Positions 1 to 9,148 of a stretch of DNA of 64,000 nucleotides are shown here, one piece after another. The stretch comes from a virus. The translations under genes were made by a program, and so were the position numbers. Position 1 is the first letter of the stretch. Every line of letters starts with the position of its first letter. The notes beneath the pieces are model-generated. The model had not been told where the DNA came from. It saw only the letters and a list, made by a program, of their open reading frames with translations, and did not search any database. The stretch covers positions 86,325 through 150,324 of IMG/VR virus record IMGVR_UViG_3300050120_000230; one strand, written 5' to 3'.

Positions 1-72
1 TCAACGAACGGTCGCTCCCGTTCCATGATACTGACGACGATCCCACGATTGAGACAGTCGGACGGGATTTGT

Positions 73-699
73 TCAATATTCATCGACCGTCAACGTTTCT
101 TTGGGGTTGAAGTTTTCCAGATCGACCCCGAACATATCTCGCAAGACGCCGGGGCCGGGCGTGAAGCCATAGGCACAATATTTCGCGAGCCGGGCTGCGG
201 TGGGGCGAGTGGGTGTGCGATGCAAGGTCAGCGTCTTGGCCGCCAAGGCAGCAGGCGCCCGATCATCGGCCAAGAGTGATCCGCCATCCGTGGCGAACAT
301 CGTCGCCGTCAGATCGAAATCATCGAGCAGTTCATCCGCCGAAGCGTAGTAGCGCCCCTTCACGAACTGGAAAGTGACGATCTCTTCGACCTCACCCTCC
401 ATGAAGCCCAGTTCGAACTTGTTCGATTTCGGGTGCTTGAACTCGTTGACCACTCGCCACTGAGGCCGCTCGAAGGTCCGAACGTGTTCTCGAATCGAGG
501 AACACACCCATTCGTGCACTTTCTCGCTCGGGGAGAAAATGTCGATGTCGGAATTACCGATGACCGTCTCACCATCGGCGAGGCGACGACAAATCCCTCC
601 GGCGACCCACGGGCCGTATTCCAAGTTCAGAAACGGCAGCACAGTCGAGATGCGACGAACGATTGGATTGTCGTCGGCGAGAAGCGGCAAATGGATCAA
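73..699 (-). CDS. Nucleotidyltransferase-like protein
   Basis: A 208-residue protein with the core signature of the polymerase-beta-like nucleotidyltransferase superfamily: Gly-Gly at residues 34-35, an arginine shortly after, then SDIDIF at 50-55, where D51 and D53 would bind the catalytic metals. Such enzymes move NMP groups onto RNA, protein or small molecules; the substrate cannot be read from the sequence. The start is TTG at 697-699. An in-frame stop lies just upstream and the first internal ATG is far inside the protein, so a non-ATG start seems required. It is transcribed away from the fibre cluster. Family assignment is fairly secure; function is unknown. Confidence 0.6.
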   Translation of the reverse strand: MIHLPLLADDNPIVRRISTVLPFLNLEYGPWVAGGICRRLADGETVIGNSDIDIFSPSEKVHEWVCSSIREHVRTFERPQWRVVNEFKHPKSNKFELGFMEGEVEEIVTFQFVKGRYYASADELLDDFDLTATMFATDGGSLLADDRAPAALAAKTLTLHRTPTRPTAARLAKYCAYGFTPGPGVLRDMFGVDLENFNPKETLTVDEY

Positions 700-785
700 A
701 ACAAGGCCCGTCTTGCTAATTTAATATGGTTTACGAGAATGGTTTACGGCGGCCTAAGTCCCCTGTCAACCCACCTCCTAGCTCG

Positions 786-793
786 CATAAATA
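786..793 (+). promoter_or_regulatory. Late promoter CATAAATA (leaderless)
   Basis: A match to the T4 late element TATAAATA. Transcription is expected about 6 bases after its last A, which is the ATG at 800. Confidence 0.6.
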
Positions 794-799
794 CCCGTC

Positions 800-1198
800 A
801 TGGGTCGTCAATCTATCGTCTTGCTGAGCGTGCAATCCTACGAAGTCATTCATGTGGGTGAACCCGTTCGAGTTGATAATTGGTATTCAGACCCGGAACA
901 TCTTCACACAATCGCTGTGGTCGCCAGTCATTTTCGCGGCAGAGTGAGTGTAGAGGCGTCGATTAAAGTAAAGCCGACAGAGTCGGATTGGTTTCCTGTT
1001 CCGTTGAACGATCAATACTACGTTGACTATCCACATCTAGGGTATGGACATGAAACCTCAACTCTTGGTTTCAGTTTTCCCGGTCGGTATGTTTGGCTTC
1101 GCGCCAAGATTGACAGATCGTTGGTGATCCCACTCGACGCAGGCGAACTAATGGTCGCCGCCTGTGGTTTCATTGATCGCATTTTGCTTAACATTTGA
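800..1198 (+). CDS. Small conserved virion-type protein, unknown function
   Basis: A 132-residue protein that I cannot assign to a characterised family. It is rich in beta-type sequence with aromatic residues and ends in a hydrophobic block (AACGFIDRILLNI). The late promoter directly upstream and the fibre genes downstream suggest a virion role. Only 6 bases separate the promoter element from the ATG and there is no ribosome-binding site, so the message would be leaderless. A GTG at residue 31 is a possible alternative start that would leave a normal leader. Confidence 0.55.
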   Translation: MGRQSIVLLSVQSYEVIHVGEPVRVDNWYSDPEHLHTIAVVASHFRGRVSVEASIKVKPTESDWFPVPLNDQYYVDYPHLGYGHETSTLGFSFPGRYVWLRAKIDRSLVIPLDAGELMVAACGFIDRILLNI

Positions 1199-1223
1199 TC
1201 CCGACGCTACAGTATAGGCGCCG

Positions 1224-1231
1224 CATAAATA
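1224..1231 (+). promoter_or_regulatory. Late promoter CATAAATA
   Basis: T4-type late element 24 bases before the fibre gene at 1256. A normal leader with GGGGAG as ribosome-binding site follows, so this one is not leaderless. Confidence 0.65.
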
Positions 1232-1255
1232 CCGATAATATTTGGGGAGATACCT

Positions 1256-3181
1256 ATGCCTTCCGTTGACAGCAGCCGCGTTAAGACTACCGGAACCGGT
1301 GCAATTACCTATGCCGATCAAAACTCGGCCAATTCTGCCGCCGATGCGGCTGCCGCCGATATCGCACCGGATCAGGTGATTGTCCGCTCTGTTCAGGGCG
1401 ACAACATCGGCGACGGAGAAGGCATTTTCGCGGGGTCGAACGGCTCCGATAGCGTCATGCTGCAATTCAAGTCGCTCCAAGCTGGCGACGGAATCAACAT
1501 TGCGGACGACGGCTTCACGATCACCATCACGAACACCGCCAACAGCGGCGGTGGTGGCGGGGGCGGCGGTGGTCCGTCTGACGGATACCATCTCACGCTC
1601 GGCAATGCGGTCACCGAAGGCGACGGTTCTTGGAGCGGCGGCGCCGTGGCTCTGACCGACAGCACGTCGGTTTCGAACGCGGTCGATAAGATCAACACGC
1701 TTCTGGGTCTCCTTGTCCCGGCTGGCCCAACCGCTTTCCCCGGCGGCTCGCTGGCTGTCATCAATACGGTCGGTAACAACCCTGTTTTGGCGCTCAGCGC
1801 CGCAGATCACGCAAACTCCGGTATCTCGGCGGGCTCTTCCGTTACCCGTATCGTCACCTCTTCGGTGTCGAGCAACGTCTTCAACGACGTGGGTCCGGGT
1901 GAAAGCGGAACGATCACCCTGCTCATCAACAATGCTTCGGCTGCGGCACATACGCTGAACGGCACCAGCGACAACGGCACTTACAGTGGCCTCGTCATCG
2001 CTGACCAAAAAGCGTTCCCTGTTTCTCAGCCGGGTTTCTGGAAATCCATCGACGTGTCCGTTGCGGGCGCGGGTGTGGCGCCGGGCGTCAACAAAATGAA
2101 ACTGAGCCACAGCGGCGCGGGCACGACCAATGAAGTCGTGTTTGTGCGCGATGACATGGTCTCCACTCCGACGATCAGTCCGAGCAGCGTCACGGAATCG
2201 TCCAACGGCGCCGTGGCTTTCTCTTCCGGTGTTCCGCACTACGGTGCGAATGCAAACCTGCTGGTCGGGCTCTCGTTCACGAACCTGTCTGGTGAAACCT
2301 ACTACGGCGGCACCGATGTCCTCACGGTCTCGGGCACCAACGGCGTGCTGGCCGATCAGACTTTCAGCTATGCAAACCTCGGCATCAACACCCCGGTCAC
2401 CCACCAGATCACTTCGGCTACGGCCGTCACCCCGGTCATCGTTCCGGTCAACGGCACGACCCACGGCTCTGGCCTGATCCAAGGCACGATCAAGAATGTG
2501 AATGGCGCCAGCGGCGTTACTTCACTTTCCTCTTCCATCGTGTTGGTCAAGCGCGGCGCGGCTGCGAGCAACAAGGTTGACGAACTTAGCATTCCGGTTG
2601 CGGGCCTTGGCTCCGCACCGAACAACAACAATGCAATCCGTGTGAACATCGGGGCGACCGGCGATGAACCGACTGGTTCGGTTACCTCGTGGGATGCGAC
2701 GGCTACTCTCCCGACCTACGAAGCGGCGGTTGTCGCGGGCATTCTGTCGAACAATCAGACGAACTATCTGACTGGCTTCCTACCGGTTGGCCCGAACCTT
2801 TCGACTGGCCGTAACGGCGCGCAATACGCCACGTTCAGCTTCCAACGTTCGGCTGTCTCCACGTTCAAGATCAACGTGACCGGCACCTACCACGGTGTCT
2901 GGATCAAGCTGCCGGGCGTCTCGGACAACGGCACGATCTCGCCCAACGCCACCAACGGCTGGTGGGATGCGACCAAGTCCTACAACGGCGCGGGCGTCCC
3001 CGGTAACGCCAGCGACCCTTCAGCGGGTTGCGCGGTCGGCTCGGTCATGGCGGGAGCAAGCGGAGCTTACTCGATTACGTTTGGTCCCCAAACCTCCACT
3101 AACTCGAACTCGAATACGATCCTCGTTCGCATTCGTCTGGACGCTGGTCAGAGCATCACTGCTCTCAGCTTCAGCAATTAA
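1256..3181 (+). CDS. Tail-fibre/adhesin-like structural protein (paralogue of 23601-25430)
   Basis: A 641-residue Gly/Ser/Thr/Asn-rich protein, probably an extended beta-structured virion protein. A low-complexity glycine run lies near residue 100. It shares most of its length with the product of 23601-25430: the segment starting DGYHL, the GPGESGT...LLxNNxS block, the TGFLPxGPNLS block, and an almost identical last 20 residues containing ILVRIRL and AGQSITALSF. It is followed after 15 bases by the large fibre gene at 3197, the same order as in the inverted copy. It may mediate host contact; no enzymatic motif was seen. Confidence 0.65.
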   Translation: MPSVDSSRVKTTGTGAITYADQNSANSAADAAAADIAPDQVIVRSVQGDNIGDGEGIFAGSNGSDSVMLQFKSLQAGDGINIADDGFTITITNTANSGGGGGGGGGPSDGYHLTLGNAVTEGDGSWSGGAVALTDSTSVSNAVDKINTLLGLLVPAGPTAFPGGSLAVINTVGNNPVLALSAADHANSGISAGSSVTRIVTSSVSSNVFNDVGPGESGTITLLINNASAAAHTLNGTSDNGTYSGLVIADQKAFPVSQPGFWKSIDVSVAGAGVAPGVNKMKLSHSGAGTTNEVVFVRDDMVSTPTISPSSVTESSNGAVAFSSGVPHYGANANLLVGLSFTNLSGETYYGGTDVLTVSGTNGVLADQTFSYANLGINTPVTHQITSATAVTPVIVPVNGTTHGSGLIQGTIKNVNGASGVTSLSSSIVLVKRGAAASNKVDELSIPVAGLGSAPNNNNAIRVNIGATGDEPTGSVTSWDATATLPTYEAAVVAGILSNNQTNYLTGFLPVGPNLSTGRNGAQYATFSFQRSAVSTFKINVTGTYHGVWIKLPGVSDNGTISPNATNGWWDATKSYNGAGVPGNASDPSAGCAVGSVMAGASGAYSITFGPQTSTNSNSNTILVRIRLDAGQSITALSFSN

Positions 3182-3196
3182 TCAAAGGCATTTGCA

Positions 3197-6100
3197 ATGA
3201 CCATTTCAGATCAAGATAAGGTAGACTTCCTCTGGAAGAAAGTGATTTTCGGTTACACGAAGACTGCTTCTGGAACTGTCAAGCTCGGCTCGAACGAGAG
3301 CATTGCCTCGCCGTTCCCTGTGAACCCGGATAACATCTGGGCTGAAGCTGACCAGATCGCGGCGTCTCCTACGGCGAACACAACCGCGCAGGTTGGTGTC
3401 TTCAAGGGTGCAACGCGTATCCAAATGACGGTGGACCCGTCTTCCCCGCCGAACCAAACGTGGTTGGCGACGGGCACCCACAATCTGCTCACCAGCCTGA
3501 TGGGCGACTTCATTTCGCCGATCTACGGCCCCGGCTACAACGTGGCTGCCTATATCGGTGATCCGAACGTCGGCCCGGCCGCGCGAATTTTCCCCGATAC
3601 GACGAACGAAGAGTTCGTGTTCGATTACTCGGCGGGCGTGCTGAATTTCCTCGGAAACATTCCGGCTTCGAAGCCTGCCACTATTGGCTCTGGCACAGTC
3701 TCGGTTTCCACGAACGGCGTCTATCTTGAAGCCTATCGCTACATCGGCACCAAGGGCGGCGGTGGATCGAGCGGTTCATTCGTCTCCAAGACCGGCGACA
3801 CGATGTCCGGCCCGCTGGTGTTCGACTACACCTCTAACTCTGGCCAAACCGTTTTGGTGTTCTCGAACACTACAGCAAACGCCTTCGCCGGTATCGGGTC
3901 TCTGCAATCCGGCGAAACCCGCATCTTTGCCGATAGCAACAATGCTCTGAGCTTCGGTCACGTCTCCACGACGGATGGCGTCACCTATCACGAAGACATG
4001 CGTCTCGGCGCTGATGGCGTCCTGAACATCGGCACCGGCAGCGGAGATGGTTTCATTACCGTCGATAACGGCAATCGCATCGTGTTCGGTGATATCGCCA
4101 ACGGTTCGGTCAATGAGCAGATGGTTATCGATGCCAATGGCGTCGTCTACATCGGCGGCAACATGGTCTACCACACCGGCAACCTCGATCTTGAGTCTCT
4201 GACTCTGACGAACACCGGTGTGACCGCAGGCACCTACACCTCCACAAACATCGTGGTTGATGCTCAAGGTCGCATCCTATCCGCCAGCAATGGTTCGGGC
4301 GGCGGCGGTGGTGGCGGCAACGGCACGGTGACCGAAGTCAGCATCGGTGGCTCGACCAGTGTTTCTGTTTCGGGCGCTCCTATCACGACAGACGGCACGT
4401 TCGTCATCGATCTGACCAATACTGGCGTTTCGGCTGGCACCTATGCGAAGGTCAGCGTTGACGCCAAGGGCCGCGTCCAATCGGGTTCTGGCCTCGCCAG
4501 CGGCGACGTGACCTCGGCTCTGGGCTTCACGCCGCTTCAGCACAACGAAACGATCACTGTCTCGGGAGACGTTACCGGCTCAGGCACGTCTTCGCTTGCT
4601 CTGACGCTCACCAACTCCGGCGTCACGGCTGGCACCTACAACAAAGTCATCGTCGATGCGAAGGGCCGCGTCGTCGGCTCCGGCGCGCTGACCTCGTCGG
4701 ATGTTGATACGGCGCTGGGCTATACCCCGACCAATGCCGCCACGGCCATTGTCTTCACGGGCGATGTCACGGGTTCGGGCACCAATCCGATCAACCTGTC
4801 TCTGGCCAATACTGGTGTCGCAGCAGGCACATATACTCTCGCAACTTTGGTTGTCGATGCGAAAGGCCGCGTTCTGGCAGTCTCCAATGGCAGCGCCGTT
4901 GGCGGTTCCAACGGAACGGTTACGAGCGTCTCGGCAGTCGGTTCGGCCGACATCCACGTCAATGGTTCGGCGACGATCACCACCACGGGTACTTTCACTT
5001 TCGATCTGGCCAACACCCCGGTTGCGGCAGGCGTCTACTCGCTCGCCACGATCTCGGTTGATGCCAAGGGTCGTATCATCGCGGCGGCCAACGGCACAGC
5101 GGGCTCCGGCACGGTTACTAGCGTGGGCGTCAGTTCCACGACGTTGAACGTCTCTGGTAGCCCGGTCACTACGGCTGGCGTCATCTCTATCGACCTGACG
5201 AACACCGGCGTCACTGCTGGCACCTATGAAAAGGTGACCGTGGATGCACAAGGCCGCATTCATGCAGGTGCTGCTCTCGCAAGTGGTGATGTGACTTCGG
5301 CTCTGGGCTTCACTCCGCTTCAACACAACGAAGCGATCACCATTTCTGGCGACGCGGCCGGAACGGGTGCATCTGCAATCGCTTTGACGTTCGCTAACAC
5401 TGGCGTCGCGGCGGGCACTTATTCTGCCGCAAACATCGTCGTTGACTCCAAGGGTCGTATCCTCTCGGCTGCCAACGGCGCGGCCGGTGGCGGAAGCGGC
5501 ACGGTTACCTCTGTGGACGTTACGGGTTCGGCCGACATCTCGGCAGTTGGTGGACCAATCACAGTCTCGGGCGCTATCGCTCTGGGTCTATCGAACACCG
5601 GCGTCGTCGCTGGCACCTATACTCTCACCAACCTGACGGTTGACTCCAAGGGTCGTATCACCTCGATCCAGAATGGCACCGCTTCCGGCGCCGGAACTGT
5701 TACCTCAGTTTCGGTCACCGGCGACGGCGCGATCTCGTCCACCGGCGGGCCGATCACCAACACGGGCACAATCGCTCTCACGTTGTCCAACACGGGCGTT
5801 GCACATGGCACCTACACGAAGGTCATCGTTGATCTCCAAGGCCGTGTGACGGGCTCTCTGGCCCTCGCAAACACAGACGTGACGACAGCCCTCGGCTTTA
5901 CGCCGATTGCCAACACGATCATCGATCTCGGCTACACCCCGCTTCAGCACAACGAAAGCATCACCGTCGTTGGTGATGTGGTCGGCGTTGGTTCGACCAC
6001 TCTTTCGCTGGCTCTGCAAAACACCGGCGTGACCGCAGGCACCTACGAAAAGGTGACTGTGGACGCAAAGGGTCGGGTTCTCTCCGGCGGCGCGCTCGCC

Positions 6101-7069
6101 TCCGGCGATGTCACCACGGCGCTGGGCTTCACTCCGATTTCCGGCATCGTCAGCGGAGACGTTACGACGGCGCTGGGCTTCACTCCGCTTCAGCACAATG
6201 AGACCATCACGGTCTCCGGCGACGCTTCAGCCACCGGCACAACGACTCTGGCTCTGACGCTGGCCACCACTGGCGTCGCGGCGGGCACCTACACGAAGTT
6301 CACCGTTGACACCAAGGGCCGCGTCCTCACCGGTCTCGCTCTGGCGAACACGGATGTAACGACGGCGCTGGGCTTCACTCCGCTTCAGCACAACGAAACG
6401 ATCACCCTGTCGGGTGACGTGGTTGGCTCTGGTGCAAATGCTATCGCCACCACGCTGACGAACACCGGCGTGACACCGGGCACCTACACCTCCACGAATA
6501 TTGTGGTCGATGCGAAGGGCCGTATCACGGCTGCTTCGAACGGCACTGGTGGCGGTGGTGGTTCTCTCGCGATCACGAAGGCAAACGCTTCCATCGTTTC
6601 CGCAGCTTCGACGCTGAACTTCACCGGTAACGGTGTGACCGTCGTGGACCAAGGTTCTGGTGTAGCTCACATCGACATTCCGAGCAACGTCGAATGGGTT
6701 TCGTTCCTGTATTCGGGCACCACGCCTCAGCTTACGGGCGGTGATGCAATTCAAGCCAATTCGGCTGGCGTTGTCGCGACGATCACTGATGGTTCGACTT
6801 CGACCGTCACGTTCACGTTCACCGGATATCCTTTCCCGCCGACCTCCATTGCGGTCATGGGCCAGTCATATACTGCGAACGTCTTCAACTATCAGAACAT
6901 GAACCCGACCTTCACGAGCAGTGCGATTCCGGGTGGAAACACCAGTGCGGCTCCGTCGATGTTTGGTGCGTTCTCTTCGATCTCGTTGAAAATTCCGGGT
7001 GGTGTTACGGGGGCTTCTACTACGAGCGCCCTGCAACGTCCGCGCGGTTACGTGATGTTCAAGTTCTAA
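3197..7069 (+). CDS. Large tail fibre with 12 tandem TGV-AGTY / VDAKGRV repeats
   Basis: A 1290-residue fibre. Residues 1-180 are an N-terminal domain (start MTISDQDKVDFLWKKVIFG) also found in the inverted paralogue at 22503-23585. Next comes a Gly-rich linker. From about 330 to 1130 there are 12 copies of a repeat containing NTGVxAGTY...VDAKGRV, interleaved with several ALGFTPLQHNE blocks, a typical trimeric shaft of phage side fibres. A unique C-terminal domain of about 150 residues may carry the receptor-binding tip. It lies between two other fibre genes with short gaps, so it is probably co-transcribed from the promoter at 1224. Confidence 0.85.
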   Translation: MTISDQDKVDFLWKKVIFGYTKTASGTVKLGSNESIASPFPVNPDNIWAEADQIAASPTANTTAQVGVFKGATRIQMTVDPSSPPNQTWLATGTHNLLTSLMGDFISPIYGPGYNVAAYIGDPNVGPAARIFPDTTNEEFVFDYSAGVLNFLGNIPASKPATIGSGTVSVSTNGVYLEAYRYIGTKGGGGSSGSFVSKTGDTMSGPLVFDYTSNSGQTVLVFSNTTANAFAGIGSLQSGETRIFADSNNALSFGHVSTTDGVTYHEDMRLGADGVLNIGTGSGDGFITVDNGNRIVFGDIANGSVNEQMVIDANGVVYIGGNMVYHTGNLDLESLTLTNTGVTAGTYTSTNIVVDAQGRILSASNGSGGGGGGGNGTVTEVSIGGSTSVSVSGAPITTDGTFVIDLTNTGVSAGTYAKVSVDAKGRVQSGSGLASGDVTSALGFTPLQHNETITVSGDVTGSGTSSLALTLTNSGVTAGTYNKVIVDAKGRVVGSGALTSSDVDTALGYTPTNAATAIVFTGDVTGSGTNPINLSLANTGVAAGTYTLATLVVDAKGRVLAVSNGSAVGGSNGTVTSVSAVGSADIHVNGSATITTTGTFTFDLANTPVAAGVYSLATISVDAKGRIIAAANGTAGSGTVTSVGVSSTTLNVSGSPVTTAGVISIDLTNTGVTAGTYEKVTVDAQGRIHAGAALASGDVTSALGFTPLQHNEAITISGDAAGTGASAIALTFANTGVAAGTYSAANIVVDSKGRILSAANGAAGGGSGTVTSVDVTGSADISAVGGPITVSGAIALGLSNTGVVAGTYTLTNLTVDSKGRITSIQNGTASGAGTVTSVSVTGDGAISSTGGPITNTGTIALTLSNTGVAHGTYTKVIVDLQGRVTGSLALANTDVTTALGFTPIANTIIDLGYTPLQHNESITVVGDVVGVGSTTLSLALQNTGVTAGTYEKVTVDAKGRVLSGGALASGDVTTALGFTPISGIVSGDVTTALGFTPLQHNETITVSGDASATGTTTLALTLATTGVAAGTYTKFTVDTKGRVLTGLALANTDVTTALGFTPLQHNETITLSGDVVGSGANAIATTLTNTGVTPGTYTSTNIVVDAKGRITAASNGTGGGGGSLAITKANASIVSAASTLNFTGNGVTVVDQGSGVAHIDIPSNVEWVSFLYSGTTPQLTGGDAIQANSAGVVATITDGSTSTVTFTFTGYPFPPTSIAVMGQSYTANVFNYQNMNPTFTSSAIPGGNTSAAPSMFGAFSSISLKIPGGVTGASTTSALQRPRGYVMFKF

Positions 7070-7081
7070 GAAAGCAATTTT

Positions 7082-9040
7082 ATGTTCATTGACATCCCAG
7101 CGAAAGTTATTTCGGGCACAGCCGACACGATCAATGCATTTCAATTCTGGCCGTATGAAACGCCGGGTGACATCTATTGGTCGGGCGGCTCGGCGCCCAA
7201 ATACTATCAGTGGAATGTCACTGTAAACATCACGGAACAAACCCACAGCAGCAATAAGACTCGCAAACCGTTCGCATTCAACGGTAGTGATGTGTCTGTC
7301 GGTGACTATATGGCAGATACCGTGAATGGTGTTGCGGTGAAAATTGTCAGTATTTCCAGCAAAAGTGACACGCAAATCACATGCCTCGTCGAGGATGTGC
7401 TGCGTTACAACACTTTCCGCAACCCAAACCAATTGGCTGTTGGTATTTTCGCCGAACGAAGCAGTGTGCTGATCTTCCAATTGAACGAAGAGGGTCTACC
7501 CATCGTCGATAACTCGCCGTCATCGGTGAGTGCCAATTTCTATGCCAATCTCTCTTCTCGCTTCATCAACATGGAGCAAAGCTATAATTTCGTCCTGAAC
7601 AAACCCGCTCATGGTTTTGCTTTGGGTGATCTCATCGGCGCTGATCCTCACGGTAATACGTTTGTCTTGGCGAACTCGGCATACCCGTATCTCATCGGCA
7701 CGGTGACCAATGTCGATTTGGGACCGGACCAGTTCATGGTCAACCCGTTCCAAAAAGTCATAGATGGATACCCGTCGCTGATCGGTAACGTCGCGACGAT
7801 CATCTATGCAGACCCAGTAGACGAAGGCGAATATTCGCTGACCGGACAACAGCCTGTTCTCATCAAGCTGCGTCAACAGACGAATACCGTGGTCATTGGG
7901 TCCAACCTCGATAGCAATTCGTCCGTCGATGTTGGGAGCACATTCACTCTCAACGGTGAAGAAATCGTGGTCGCAAATGTTGGTTCGCCAAATGATTTTG
8001 TGACAGCTTGTAATTTGCAGTCGTCGAATACATCGGTCATGGCTGCAATGATTGAAAACGCGCCATCCGTTACGACTTCTCCTGCGTTGATTAATGACTT
8101 TTCGGTCGTGGCGTTGCAACTGCCAGCCTCGGCAAAAATCAATGGTGTGACGGTCACTTTCACGACTTCGACCAGTGGTTCTAGTTCTCTTGGTCCCGGT
8201 TTCGCTGACCAGTTTGATATTGCGGCCGACATCAATACCGCCGCAATTTCTGGCATTGTCGCTTCTGCCGACTCTTCCGGTTTGACTCTGCGGAATGATG
8301 ATCTGGCTCCAATCGTGTTGGAAAACATCGGCGTCGATGGATTGGGAAATCCGTTTGCGGGCGCGCACTCTTCGACCGGCTTGGCGTTGCTGACATCTCT
8401 GGGCGACAGTTTCATCCAATTGACGGGTAACGGCGCCATTGCCATCAATCTTTTCGATACGGTCAATTCTCCGACACAAGACTTTGGCCTCATCAGTGCT
8501 GAAAACGGAATCAAAGCCGCTGCCATGACTATCGAGCAGGGCATCCGTGAAGCATCGACCTATGTAGTTTCCAATATCGCAGCGCGTGATGCTCTTACCG
8601 CTTTTGTCGGTGACCAAGCCTATGTCACCGATCAAGGAAATGGCGAATGGGCGTTCTTCATCTTCACGCTAGATAGTGTGTGGGTTGAGATCGCCAACAA
8701 GGACTCGTCGGAAACCGACGCTCAGTCTGTCGAACTCGCAATCTCCGCGACTTCCAATGCGTCGGCGACTATTCACACGATTTCGAACAACCGTAGGGTC
8801 ACGTTCGTAACGGTCACGGTTCTTGACGCGTTCAACGCGCCCGCCACGGTCACCGTGGGCGACAGCGCGGATCACACACGTTTGATGACCGTAGATCAGA
8901 ATGATTTGACAGCAATCGGAGATTATTCGACCACTCCGTCATATACCTATGCGGGTGGTTTTGACACCGATATCAACCTATACTTTAATGCGGACGGTGC
9001 GACTGTCGGCAATGCAATTGTGGCCATCACGTATACTTAA
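7082..9040 (+). CDS. Tail fibre / virion adhesin, 652 aa
   Basis: Begins 12 bases after the preceding fibre gene and is probably in the same operon. The first 500 residues are not recognised. From about residue 490 it carries an ARDALxxxVGDxAxVxDxGxGE block and a C-terminal beta-rich domain, and both recur in the product of 22503-23585. The shared C-terminal module suggests an attachment or tip domain exchanged between fibres. No catalytic motif was seen. Confidence 0.7.
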   Translation: MFIDIPAKVISGTADTINAFQFWPYETPGDIYWSGGSAPKYYQWNVTVNITEQTHSSNKTRKPFAFNGSDVSVGDYMADTVNGVAVKIVSISSKSDTQITCLVEDVLRYNTFRNPNQLAVGIFAERSSVLIFQLNEEGLPIVDNSPSSVSANFYANLSSRFINMEQSYNFVLNKPAHGFALGDLIGADPHGNTFVLANSAYPYLIGTVTNVDLGPDQFMVNPFQKVIDGYPSLIGNVATIIYADPVDEGEYSLTGQQPVLIKLRQQTNTVVIGSNLDSNSSVDVGSTFTLNGEEIVVANVGSPNDFVTACNLQSSNTSVMAAMIENAPSVTTSPALINDFSVVALQLPASAKINGVTVTFTTSTSGSSSLGPGFADQFDIAADINTAAISGIVASADSSGLTLRNDDLAPIVLENIGVDGLGNPFAGAHSSTGLALLTSLGDSFIQLTGNGAIAINLFDTVNSPTQDFGLISAENGIKAAAMTIEQGIREASTYVVSNIAARDALTAFVGDQAYVTDQGNGEWAFFIFTLDSVWVEIANKDSSETDAQSVELAISATSNASATIHTISNNRRVTFVTVTVLDAFNAPATVTVGDSADHTRLMTVDQNDLTAIGDYSTTPSYTYAGGFDTDINLYFNADGATVGNAIVAITYT

Positions 9041-9068
9041 CACTATACCACAACAAACCCTATAGGCG

Positions 9069-9076
9069 GATAAATA
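9069..9076 (+). promoter_or_regulatory. Late promoter GATAAATA
   Basis: T4-type late element 72 bases before the fibre gene at 9149, in a 108-base gap with no gene. Confidence 0.65.
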
Positions 9077-9148
9077 ACTCCACTGCTGTGGCGAGGACAT
9101 TAAGCCTGTCTGACCCGCACATTCTCAAATCCTATAGGAGAATACTTA

